Shown: one piece after another, positions 54,049 through 64,000 of the stretch | Layout: each line of letters opens with the position of its first letter | Position numbering within the stretch: the first letter of the stretch is position 1 | Source: Cycas panzhihuaensis | Taxonomy: Eukaryota; Cycadophyta | Length of the DNA: 64,000 nucleotides | Direction: 5' to 3' | Assembly: GCA_023213395.1 (NCBI GenBank) | Contig: CM041465.1 | Coordinates: 202,189,741 to 202,253,740 of the forward strand | The notes under the pieces: generated by a model | Databases searched by the model: none | What the model was told of the DNA's origin: nothing | Seen by the model: the letters and a program-made list of their open reading frames with translations, nothing else | Program-made: the position numbers and the translations under genes

Positions 54049-55140
54049 GTGTATATTATAGGCCATGTTGCAATATGCCTTTAAGATATCTTAATATATG
54101 TTTGATTGTATTCTAATGATTTTGATTAGGTTGATACATGTATCTGGAATAAATCTCAATTGTAAATGAAATGTTCCGTTTAGTGTTAGATGGATGAGAT
54201 TATCTACTAGTTGTCAAATAATGTGGAATATATCAGTTCTGCATCCTCATTAAGTGATAAATTTACATCATTTTTTCATGGGTGTAGGCGAAAGTTTGAA
54301 GTCCTTCATTCTAAATTGCTATAAAATATCTCAAGAATATTTGGCTTGGGAGATAAAGATATGGCCTAGTTGTTGCCACACCTCTATACCTAAAAAATAA
54401 TGGAGAAGTTCAAGATCTGTCATCTCAAAACTTCTTTTAAGATCATCTTGAAAAATTTGTATCATCTTAGTCTTACTCATAGTAATCACTAAGTCATCAA
54501 CATACAAAATGACAAATATAACATGGTTATCCCTAACTTTTATATACAAATTAAGGTCTGATGAGGATTGATGATACCCATGTCTCTAAATATAATCATC
54601 AATTTTTTAATACCATGCTCAAGGGGCCTATTTCAATCCATACAATATTTTTTTAAGGTGATAGACTAAGTGTTCTTTGTCATGTGAAATATAATCAGGA
54701 GGTTGCTCCAAATACATATTCTCTTCAAAGTCACCATTTACAAAGACACTCTTCATGTCTATTTGATAAATTAGCCACTTGCATTGAGCAACTAAGACTA
54801 ATATTAATCTGATGGTGTTTATATTTGTCATAGGTACAAAGGTCTTCTCATAATCAAGACCTTTTTTTTGTTTGAATCCCTTAGCAACTAATTAAGCCTT
54901 ATGATGTTCAATTTGAACTATTAGATTATAATTTGGTTTTGTATACCCACTTGTAGTTTATTGTTTGTTTGTCTTTAGACAATTCTACCAAGTTCCATGT
55001 TCTATTTTTTTTAACAGAATAGATCACGGCTTTCTACTTTTCATCTTTACAAACCTCCTCAAAAGTAGAAGGCTCATTAATACAAAGTACTTTAGTCTTA
55101 AGTGCGTAATTGACTGATTGTTGTCTCATTTTATATGGAT
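54049..55140 (-). pseudogene. Element I RT and N-terminal part of RNase H
   Basis: The minus-strand open stretches 54331-54549 and 54628-54831 contain VILYVDDLVITMSKTKMIQI, RSFEMTDLELLHYFLGIEVW, YQIDMKSVFVNGDFEENMYL and LKKILYGLK. The YVDD site and the first catalytic Asp (IDMKS) are kept, but stops separate the parts. The sequence at 54049-54330 continues toward the RNase H found at 38741-39236 on the other side of H. Confidence 0.83.
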
Positions 55141-56240
55141 GTTTTCTTTCAAATACTTGCGCATTTTATACTGTTTGAGTGTACCATTTGGGTAACTTCT
55201 TCATGGTTGTAATTGTAACATCAACATTTTGCGCCTATAATGGTTGAACAACCTCAGAAGGGCTATTAGGGTCAAGAGGAGTTGTTGATAAATATGGAGT
55301 TGAATGAGATGAAAAAGCAACGTGAGCAGAAGATGAACGTGATGTTGAAGATTATGAGGGAAGGAAATCTTCAACAATATATTTTCCTTTGTAAAGAAAT
55401 AGATGGATGGATACTTTTTCCATCTCCTCGTTGTCTTTAGCAAATATAACATCTCTTGAAATATGCATTTTTTTGGCAATGGGATCAAACACTTTATATG
55501 CTTTACTACCAATAGAGTAACTAATGAAAATGTATTTGTGACTTTTATCATTTAATTTTTGTCTTTGCTATTAGAGAATGTGCATATATGCAGTGCACCC
55601 AAAAATACGTAAATAGCTAATAGTTGGTTTTTTGTCAGACCAAAACTCCTCTAGTGTCATATTGGTGACTATTGTAGTAGAGCTCCTATTAGATACAAGC
55701 TATTATATGAAATATCTCTACCTAATAGAATAATGGAAGGGCCTTTGTATGCATCATGGCTTTAGTTTGCCAAAGTCCTATTCATTCTCTCAACTATTCC
55801 ATTTTGTTGAGTTATATCTAAAGTAGTGAACTACCTTCTGATCCTATTATGTTTGTAAAATTTGTTGAATTCTCTATAGATAAATTTGCCACCATTGTTA
55901 GATCTCAATATTATAATTAGTAGATTTTATTCTTTTTTCACAGTAAATTTGAATTTCTTGAATTTATCCAAAGCTTTAGATTTGTGTTTGATAAAATAAA
56001 CCCAAGCTTTGTGTGAAAAAACATCAATAAAAGTGATATAGTGTAGTGCTCCTCTAAGAGATGATGTGGACATGGGTCTACATAAATTTATATGCACTGG
56101 TTACAATGGTTAAAATGCACACCGTGCTTTGCCTTTAGAAAAAGGCTCCCGATGTTGTTTCTACATGATACGAACTTCACAAAGGCATTTAGATGTTAAA
56201 ATCTTGGAAGCTCAAACACCATGTTTTTAGTAAACATTAT
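55141..56240 (-). pseudogene. Element I integrase
   Basis: Heavily decayed. LRSNNGG near 55885-55905 is the second-Asp motif with Asn. TQQNGIVERMN-like residues are near 55780-55815. MTLEEFWSDKKPTISY-like residues are near 55615-55665 and the FISYSIGSKAYKVFDPIAKK-like end is near 55475-55535. A Ser/Thr-rich linker lies at 55240-55380. Stops are frequent; the call rests on motif order and similarity to H and A. Confidence 0.68.
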
Positions 56241-56700
56241 TTTGATGTTGTCTAAATTCAAGTGATCTACCCTGTTGTACCAAAGTTGATATTTTGTCAA
56301 TGATTGAGAGACATACTGGTGAAGTATCAAGTGTTATATTTGAAGCATCTAATTTGTAAAATCCATGGTCTTCATGAGCAATGACAACTACTTGATCATT
56401 CTTAACACTAATAGTGCATTTTTCACCTTTAAACAAAACATTCATCTATTGTTTATCTAATTGGCTAACAAATAGTAGAATTTTATATATTGAAGGCACT
56501 AAGTAAGCATCATTTGTGGGAAATGTAGAAGTAGGGCAATCTAGTGAGTAAAAGGAGACAATTTTTTCCACTCCAAACATTTGTATAGTCTCATTATTAC
56601 CAAAAGTGACTATTTACCCCTTTCATTCTTTAACATCATAGAGCAAATCCTCATCTCTAATTATATGATGGAATGCTCTTAAATAAAAAGTCCATGTGCT
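56241..56700 (-). pseudogene. Element I protease and pre-integrase
   Basis: The open stretch 56227-56445 gives FKGEKCTISVKNDQVVVIAH and EDHGFYKLDASNITLD, the pre-integrase segment found also in A, D and H. Protease-region residues upstream (AFHHIIRDEDLLYDVKE-like near 56625-56680) lack a recognisable DSGA, so the protease is destroyed. Confidence 0.7.
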
Positions 56701-57620
56701 ATTACTGTTTGTGGTATGATAGGCATAAAATATTTGCCATTATCTGCAAATTAATTGGTGTTGCATTGATTGCCACCTCTAAATGCCTTGCTTTCCTTTA
56801 TGACCTCATCGATATCCACTTTGATTTGGTCTATGAGGGAGTTGGTGCTGTTGTTATTGTTGTGGTGGTTGTTGGCATTGTTGCTGCTGTTGAGGCTAGT
56901 TCTACTGCTATTCCATGTCAAACTGATGCTTTTGACACTCAAGTTGAATGTGGTCCATTTTACTACAATAATGACAAATAATATTATTGGCTTGTGATGT
57001 ACCAATATTTAGATTTTCAAACTTTTTGTTGAAATTTTGTTTGGGAGTTTATTTGTCTTTGTACTTGGCTATGAATGTTTCTGATATAAATGCCTCATCC
57101 TAATGAGAGTAGATTTGCTTCTCTCGTAGTAAAAGACTTTCAAGTTGATTAAAAGCCATTATACTAAGTGTGTCACTTTGCGTAATTGAAGAAATAAAGT
57201 CGTTGTACTCTTGTGGCAATGTATGAATTATGTCAGTAAGAAGGTCTTCATTTGAAGTCGGTTTCTCTAGTGTTATCAATTTGTTGTTGATCTCTTTGAT
57301 GGAGGAAAAAAAACCAGCATAGGCTTAACAAATCTTAAAGTAAACATCTTTGCCTTAGTGATTACAATACAAGCATCATCTCATCTTTCATACAAAGCAC
57401 ACAAAGTGTCCCATACATCTTTTGAAGAAACAACATTTATAATATTTAAATCAACAACATTAGCAATGGTTATATGAATACATGTTAAGGCTATTTCATC
57501 ATTAGCTTCCCATGCAAGAACCAAAGCAAGATCGTGATGGAACATTGTTATCTGTTGGACTTTCAATTAGAATAGTTTTTTTGACTCTACCTGATACATA
57601 AGCCAAAAGTTCGTTCATAA
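56701..57620 (-). pseudogene. Element I gag
   Basis: The start is probably the ATG at 57618-57620 (MNELLAYVSGRVKKTILIES). It continues in other frames as LALVLAWEANDEIALTCIHI, SSKDVWDTLCALYER, FFSSIKEINNKLITLEKP-like and LPQEYNDFISSIT-like. The knuckle CHYCSKMDHIQLEC near 56934-56978 keeps all Cys and His ligands. An Asn/Gln-rich tail (GTT/TTG microsatellite at 56838-56900) precedes the protease. Frameshifts occur near 57530 and 57300. Confidence 0.8.
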
Positions 57621-59610
57621 TGAATAAATTTTTTGTTTGTTTTTTATATTCATAAAAGTTATCTTGTCTTGTTAACTTAATGTGGCTTGTATTAAGCATG
57701 TTTATAGTTGTCGTTATGTTAAAGTTGTTTAAAAATGCTATTGTAGCTTAAAAATGACTTAGAAACTCAAGGCTTTCGCTACTTAGGTTCCACTCACAAA
57801 CATGCCAACAACCTTAATCTTATAAGATCTAACAATTGAAAAGAGTAATTTGAGAACTAGAGGGTAAGGCAATGAGTTGCTCTAACCTTGATCTTTTTAA
57901 TAGTTGATCCAATAGTTAGCCAAGATCAAGTTTAAAACAAGTGAGGTAAAGTTGATTTACACAGACGTACCGTAATTTTCTTAAAGTTCACAGCTCCAAT
58001 AACACCTATTTCAAACCTCCTTTCCTTTAAAGATCTTAATTTTTATGAATTGACCATACAGTCGGGTGGTCCCCTAGAGAATGCATCAATTTTGAGATAT
58101 TAGACAAGGTTTTAACCCTTTTCGAGCATCTCTAACAAAGTTTTTTAAGCAAAATTTTAAGTGATTAAGTGAATTAAAATAAATTGCTTATAGAAGATGA
58201 TGATACTACTTTATACCTTGTTTGAAAACTTGATATAAAATGCTTCAAAATGAAGTTACTTAGTACTTGAAATAACACTTTAAGTGTAAAAAAAAAACAG
58301 TAAAACTTAAAAGAAGTTCAAATGCCAAATGAGAAAATGTTGCTTACTTATAGTGCTTGAAGTGGGTTCCCTTTCTAAGTGCATAATCAACCACTTAATT
58401 CACAATTTAATCACTTGTGCTAAGTAACATACTACTAAGGCAATGCTAGGACTTTAAAATTAGTCTTAACACCTTCCAAGAAAGTGATTTTTTGTATTAA
58501 AAATAGTGATTTTTAATCATTTTTTATGACTAGGACTAAGTAGACACCTCACAAGGAGCCTTAAAATTGCTTGCATAATATGAATTTATTACGAAAAATA
58601 CAGAAAATGAGTCAAATCACTAATTTTTGAGTCAAATAACATACTTGTAAATTTTTTAATGTGTTAGTTAAACTTAAAAAAAAAAAAAAGTGAATTTTTA
58701 CTTGAAAAAATGATAAAATAAGATTAAAACCACTTAAAAAATCATACTTTATTAAATAAGCCTTTAATTAAAAAAATAATATTCCAGTGGATATGCTAAA
58801 TGCTATAACATAAAGTTGATTTTCAATGGTTTGAAAAATGAAAAATTTCATTGAAAATTGAATTGGTAGTTGTGGTGAAAACTAAAACACGCAGGTGCAT
58901 TTATCTCATCAACAAAGCACCCATTCGCTACAAAATTTTAAGGGAAGCTTTGTCAACAGCCAAAAATGGATCACCTAAAATTTTGTAGCATTTAATACAC
59001 CATACAGTGAGATCTAAGCGAATGAGCAGGATGGAGGGGTGCACAACCATAAGAGGTTGAATGGACCAATGTGAGCTAAAAACACTGAGAGACTAATGTT
59101 TTTCATTGGAACAAGGGTCGTCAGGGCCATAGACACCTTCAGTATAAACCAACACTGAGTCTGGAAGTTGAAACAAAGAGAAAAAATATATTTTTTATAA
59201 TGAAAATCATTAAAAAATAGTGATAAATTTGCCCCAACACTTGTGGAATCTACTCAAGTGCAGACTCTGATAGAGATGAGCAAGTTTTGAAGCTAACAGA
59301 GAAGAATCACACTGAGTACTTATAGATTTACTGAGAAATCCTGGAAAATAATTTTTATTTACAGAAAAATAAAGGAAAAATTATGTATTCTAGGTATTTT
59401 CTTTGTTGCATGCACAAACTAAGCCTTAAAAGAAATTCTAGAAAATAAATCTAATGACTTTCAACTTACAAACACTTTGAGATGATGTAAAAAAAAATAG
59501 AAAATGAAGCCAAACTTGGCCTTGGATCACCTTTGGAGAGCTAAGGTCATCACCGAGGATTTGGTGTACTTTCTCAAGCCTACAAACAACAAATACTCCT
59601 CCCCAATCTA
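57621..59610 (-). other. Element I leader
   Basis: 2-kb noncoding region. The block about 57900-58140 is shared with A, D and H. An AT-rich middle with A-runs follows. No gene is supported. Confidence 0.72.
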
Positions 59611-59623
59611 TATTGATACCAAA
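59611..59623 (-). other. Element I primer-binding site
   Basis: Minus-strand TTTGGTATCAATA directly after the 5' LTR; the TGGTATCA core is intact. Confidence 0.82.
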
Positions 59624-60172
59624 TGTTGAGTTGAATATTCAACTCTAACACCAAATGTTGAAGATGGTATGTGCTCTGATACCACAAGACTGTCTAGGAT
59701 CTCTTGGAGAGGGAGTGTGCTAAGAGATCAAAATGATTAGTATCACATCAATAGCGCTAAGAGGATAAACAAGTGAGTAAGCATAAACTCAAACATATGA
59801 AGACAATAGAAATGGAGGAATAGGAATTGTCCCTATCTCTAAATAACAAGATTAATTTGTATTTAAATGAGTAACATAACAATACAAAAACTCGCTCTTT
59901 TGTCCCATATATGATAAATTGTCTCAATATTTAGAGAAGGAGGAGGAACCTTAAGGGGCTACATGTTTGACACTTATCAAACATGCATGCCTTGACCCAT
60001 ATGCACTCACATGTGCAAAAATGCATGAGACGTACATTAACCCTCAAGTCACAACATTACATGATTAGAAAGAATATGGCTGTATATTTTAACACATTAA
60101 GTGGTAAAGCACCATTACATAAAGTTATAACATAAAGTACAATACTTGATATTTAAACATAAAGGTCTAACA
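59624..60172 (-). repeat. Element I 5' LTR
   Basis: It is 549 bp, partner of 38171-38728. It begins at its lower end with a GAGTTGAATATTCAACTC inverted repeat. Confidence 0.88.
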
Positions 60173-60179
60173 AATACTT

Positions 60180-60523
60180 GACTTAGATATGTAAAGACAT
60201 ATATATCCTTTTGTCGTAAGTAGTTCACTGCCTGGAGTTATAGAACACGATAAAGAGCCACAACCATTAGCATGACATATTGATTAGGGGATTATTAATA
60301 TGGATCCTCACTGTATTGACATATCATCAAATATAAAACATTGTATTGTATCAAGGTCAAGTGGTCTTAACAAGTAATGAGACTATTCCATGTTGCAATG
60401 TAATTAATAAGAGTATTGGTGGGTTTTTATTCATAAGGGTTTTTCACGATTGTGCTTGTGTAATGTATTCTTTGCTTGCTGTGTATGATTATGTTCTTAG
60501 TTGCTTGTTAGAATTTTCTTACA
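60180..60523 (+). repeat. Element J 3' LTR (left end approximate)
   Basis: It matches about 35280-35653 (blocks around ACATTGTATTGTATCAAGGT and TTGCTTGTTAG) and ends TTTTCTTACA. Its start is blurred by divergence next to element I. Confidence 0.7.
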
Positions 60524-61340
60524 TATTTAATAAAAGATACTTTTTATTTTTGGACAATAAGTTGACACATTACCAATTTGTTTAGTCATGGCTACTTCCT
60601 TTAGATCTTCATCTTTATCGTTAGAGAAAAAATGTTGGGTCATTAATTCTTTCTTTTTTCTTTTTTCTTTCCCAAATATCTATGGGTTCTTTACATTTTT
60701 GTCCAACCTGGTTCAACAACCTAGTCCACCATATTTGTGTGGCTTTCTTGAGAGTAACGTGTGCCAGAGTGGTTTTATTTCTTGGCTAAATATCAAAAGC
60801 TGAAAAATAATCCTCAATGGACCTCAAGCAAGATTTGAATTATGCTCCAAATAGTCTTTAACTATTTTGTATTTTGAAGCATCTCCAATTGCTCTTTTTT
60901 CCTCATGCATTTGGGTGGTTGATTAGTGGAGGGATCTATGGAATATTTCTTTTCCACTTTTTTCTTGACTTCCTCCCCTTTCACAAAAAATTCTCAATAC
61001 ATTTTTTGCATGTTCATCAATTTTCTCTTCCCCCTTAGTTTCATATGAAGTTTTTATAGTTTCTTCTTTAATGACCAACTCCTGGATTGATTTCTTAAAT
61101 TCCTAAAAAATATTCATGAAGTCTCTAACGTCTTGGTTGAAATGTTTCTACTCCAAACTTTTAGATTTCAAATTATCAATGACCCCCTTGATTTCAATTA
61201 ACATTGCACAAAGTTATGCCATTTTGTTAGAGGGTTCGCTGTTTGATGGGCCAAGATATTCAAGTTGCGATCTTAGTTGGGAGGGTAGTAGGTTAAAATT
61301 TTATGTTTTTGGACCTACTTCTCCCATTTCATTCCCTTGA
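60524..61340. other. Unassigned stretch, possible leader/gag of an element K
   Basis: If the PBS at 61341-61352 is real, this is the 5' internal part of a minus-strand element. The minus strand gives a Lys/Glu-rich translation with few stops (for example FMNIF, a stop, EFKKSIQELVIKEETI near 61040-61130), but I recognise no domain. Confidence 0.35.
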
Positions 61341-61352
61341 GTTATGATACCA
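61341..61352 (-). other. Possible primer-binding site of element K
   Basis: Minus-strand TGGTATCATAAC, with two mismatches to TGGTATCAGAGC, lies one base from a candidate LTR end TGTCACA. No partner LTR is visible. Confidence 0.4.
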
Positions 61353-61353
61353 C

Positions 61354-62958
61354 TGTGACAGACCCCTCCCAAAGTACCTTGCTACCACATACACGCTAAT
61401 AGTTTTGACTAGGGTTTCATTCCTTTCTATGACCCTAAAGGGGGATAAGTTAGTTAAACAACACACATACAATAGTTAGTAAAATGTTATGCTAGTTGGA
61501 GTTGTAGATGATAGTTTTTTGTAGTTTTACTCTTGTGAGTCCCCCCATATGTATTCCCCCTAGCTTATAATTTGAATCTAACAACCATTTATATGTAGAC
61601 TCTATAAATACCACCCTTTACAATGTCTTGACTCATCAAGTGGCATGACCCACTACACTAACATGAAGACGGTGCCAAAGACTCATTATTGTACATGAGA
61701 TGACCACACATAATATTCTAGCCTCATTTGGATCGATCATCCTAGAGGAAGCCATTTGTGAGCTTTAAGGCTCATCTTAAAGGCGTTGACCACATGTATA
61801 TCTAGGTAGTGCTAATGAAGGAGGAGATTATAACTCACTTTCCCTCAATGGGTAATTGATTACCACTTCTTTGGGTTTGGTCACCTACTGATCTAGTAGT
61901 GCTAAAGGGATTTGTAATTTGTAAAAGATAAGTATTCATGAAACTTATAGGCACACGAACAAAGCCTAAGCCTTTATCCACGAGACTTGCAACCATTACA
62001 AGGCTTGCCAAGGCCATTGATGGGTCTTATTATCCATTAAGGACATGCCTAATATTATATTGGCCCACTAATCACCAACCCAATAGTTATGGATGCTAAA
62101 ACATGCACCCAACACTCCCATTTATGGTTCACAATGCTATAATAACTTTATATCTAGTCTTCTCCCCATAGATTTGTAGGTTTGTCAAGTCATGGTTTGT
62201 TAAATAATCACATAAACTATGTGTAACAAAATAACAACTTTGATCATACAAATATCCTCTAATGCTTAGCCATGCAATTCTTTAGCTCTTTGAAGCAACA
62301 CAAACCATAGAAACATGAACCCTAACCAATTGGGGTTTCGTAAGTCATGCATGTATGAACCCCAAGAGAGTAAAATAACTGCACAAATTAAACCATTTTT
62401 TAAAATAGCCCATAAAAATTATGGTTGGGCTTAAATCTATCCACTAGAAGATATTTATATATGTGAAAATACCCTACTAGTGTTTGAAGAATTGTTATTT
62501 ATGGTTAACTTCATATATATATTTTTAATCATTAGAATTTTATGATTTCATAGTCGAAGCCACTGGTATTTTCATATTATGAGTTTTACCATAGAAACAA
62601 AAATTTAAAACTTTCTGTCTATAGAAACCCCTATTCATGGAGCCTCTTACAGTTGAACGTCATTTCAAAAGGAAGAAGTTGGTTTTTGAATGACATTTAT
62701 CAAAAATTGGTACATCATTGAATGTTGTTCTAGAAAGTGGAAGTCAATTTTTTATTGATGTCATTCAAAGATTAGTAGAGTGACGAGTTTCTTCTGAAGT
62801 GTTAAACCCTGTTCCATCAAAGACTTTGAAGTCGACTTTACCCCAATATTTGACAAAGATTTTTCAATCAACACTTACACTCAACCTAATAAGGAAGTCA
62901 TTTTTGACTGACAGCTCCCACAACGCACCTCGTAAAACCAACTTTAGAGATCTTGACA
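61354..62958. other. Unassigned stretch, possibly beginning with an LTR of element K
   Basis: It starts TGTGACAGACCCCTCCC, a common plant LTR-type end. The other end cannot be fixed. The rest holds no recognisable gene; short open frames are random. Confidence 0.35.
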
Positions 62959-64000
62959 TTTTTTTTGGTAAAATAAAATGAATTAGAGTGGGTTTGAAGT
63001 CAGGATCCCACAACCTAGTACATCAAAAAGCAAATCAGATGCCAAATCAAAGTTAACCGTGACAACCCCACGGTTTAGGCAAGAGGACTAGAATGACGGG
63101 ACAAGCCCCGCGGCTAGCTACTACAGATCATATCCTTGTCAACCAGAGCCAGAAGGTCCCTAGGGAAATCACCTCTCCACACTTGACTCCTCTTGTTCCT
63201 CACCCCCCAGTTTGCCAAAAAATCTGCTGCTTTATTGCCTTCTCTCAAAGTGTGTCTTATACAGACATCCGACAAACCTTTAATGATCTCTTTGGCATCT
63301 TTGATTATGGCCTGAAACCTCCAATCCGGAAGGGCCTCACCTTTTAGCGAGTTTAAGACAACCTCAGAATCTCCCTCAATCACCAACCTCTGAGTGCCCC
63401 CTATGCGGGCTAGGTCGAGGGCTTTAAGCATAGCATGCATTTCTGCATAGTTGTTTGTTTGGTTCTCATAATAATCTGCAAAGGCCCAAATGGGGGAGCC
63501 TTTGCTATCCCTACAGATTCCCCCACCCCGCCTTCACTGGTTCCCTTTCGTTGCCCCGTCAAAATTAATTTTGATCCAGGGCTCGTCTGGAGGGATCCAA
63601 CTAGTACTTCTGGGCTTAGACTCCATGAATTCAGGTTCTATGCCCCATTTGAGCAAAATCCTGCTCTCTATCAGGGATATGCGTTTTTCTTTAGCTTTAC
63701 CAACGTTTTCTCTGATGTCCGAATAGATTCTGTTGTAGACGGCCATCTGGTCCTTCTCTTTTCCCTGTAAAATCCTACTGTTCCTTTCTTTCCAGGTATT
63801 CCAAGCCAAAATCAGGAGCGTATTCTTCCAGATGCGGCTGAGAGGATTACTTTTGAATGGGCTTTGCCAAGGTTGAGAGGTCACCGTCCTTTGTAGAAAG
63901 TCCAAAGATACTTCCAGTTTTTGAAGCAACATCCTCCATACTTCCCTTGTGAAAGGACACTCAAGGATGATGTGATCAATGGATTCCTCCCCTTTGCAGC
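62959..64000 (-). mobile_element. LINE (L1-type), 3' part, continuing beyond the window
   Basis: On the minus strand an ORF2 C-terminal region (63114-64000) is followed by a short 3' UTR and an A8 tail (plus-strand T run at 62959-62966). The A tail and RNase H-containing ORF2 fit a plant L1 LINE. The 5' part and any target duplication lie outside or cannot be seen. It is more GC-rich than the copia elements around it. Confidence 0.8.
63111..64000 (-). pseudogene. LINE ORF2 C-terminus: zinc-binding RT region and RNase H
   Basis: The frame is open from the window edge. KGEESIDHIILECPFTREVW is the RT-associated zinc-binding segment, and AWNTWKERNSRILQGK follows. WIKINFDGATKGN then opens the RNase H domain. 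Further on come AEMHAMLKALDLARIGGTQR, VIEGDSEVVLNSLKGE and LREGNKAADFLANWG, placing the D, E, D, D residues as expected. One in-frame TGA (63534-63536) right after KGNQ breaks an otherwise intact reading. The domain ends at a stop at 63111-63113. RNase H would degrade the RNA in the RNA/DNA hybrid. Confidence 0.88.

Larger units (their letters stand above)
38171..60172 (-). mobile_element. Element I: Ty1/copia retrotransposon containing H and G
   Basis: LTRs at 38171-38728 and 59624-60172 (about 85% identical by eye) flank, on the minus strand, a PBS, a 2-kb leader, gag, protease, integrase, RT and RNase H of the A/D/H type. Element H interrupts it within RNase H (39238-54048). The host is element J. 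Flanking pentamers GATAT and AATAC differ at two positions. Confidence 0.87.
35280..60523 (+). mobile_element. Element J: gag-only Ty1/copia-like element split by element I
   Basis: Diverged direct repeats at about 35280-35653 and 60180-60523 are J's LTRs. A degraded PBS, a 1.6-kb leader and a plus-strand gag (37295-38170) follow the first. Element I (38171-60172) interrupts at the very start of protease. To its right only about 70 bp precede the 3' LTR homology, so no integrase, RT or RNase H remains. J without I is about 3.2 kb. Flanks of I (GATAT and AATAC) agree at three of five bases. Either J never had pol or pol was deleted. Confidence 0.7.

Noticed and set aside
56838-56900. TTG/GTT-rich repeats in I (and 50700-50770 in H) as an independent microsatellite or CRISPR-like array
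   Set aside because: They encode the Gln/Asn-rich gag tail on the minus strand and have no unique spacers.

Overview
The window is a gene-poor, AT-rich piece of a seed-plant nuclear genome, probably pericentromeric or intergenic heterochromatin. I recognise no host gene. Nearly every readable protein fragment belongs to a Ty1/copia retrotransposon (gag, protease, integrase, reverse transcriptase, RNase H, in that order). Most primer-binding sites resemble TGGTATCAGAGC, complementary to initiator Met-tRNA, as is usual for plant copia elements. The species cannot be named from the sequence.

First stack (1 to 33242). The outermost element, C (minus strand), runs off the left edge; its 5' LTR is at 33029-33242. 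Element A (452-14310, minus, TSD CTTTC) sits in C's integrase. Element B (6703-12940, minus, TSD TACTC) sits in A's long leader. Element E (15285-31545, minus) sits in C's gag at the zinc knuckle. Inside E lie F (about 18661-21982, plus, 5'-truncated) and D (22595-30659, plus), which landed on E's gag start codon. D's gag is in turn split by a 266-bp TRIM/SMART-type miniature LTR element (25791-26056, TSD GATCG). Nesting therefore reaches four levels: TRIM in D in E in C.

Between the stacks (33243 to about 35280) are a pyrimidine-rich low-complexity stretch and a decayed gag/protease fragment that looks Ty3/gypsy-like.

Second stack (about 35280 to 60523). Element J (plus) has LTRs, a long leader and gag but no visible pol. 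It contains element I (38171-60172, minus), which contains H (39238-54048, minus), which contains G (40268-47882, minus, TSD CTTCC). A, D, H and I are related: similar LTRs, similar gag-pol, and unusually long leaders of about 2 to 2.6 kb with a shared conserved block. B and J share a different gag type, and C and E a third.

Right end. A possible further LTR/PBS junction lies at 61341-61354. From 62959 to the edge is the 3' part of a LINE ORF2 (minus), with a short A tail, an RNase H domain and the end of the RT-associated zinc-binding region.

All the coding regions are decayed by stops, frameshifts or catalytic substitutions, so they are annotated as pseudogenes. By eye, LTR pairs differ by about 5-6% (B, G), 7-8% (A, D) and roughly 15% (H, I). 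This fits the inner elements being younger.
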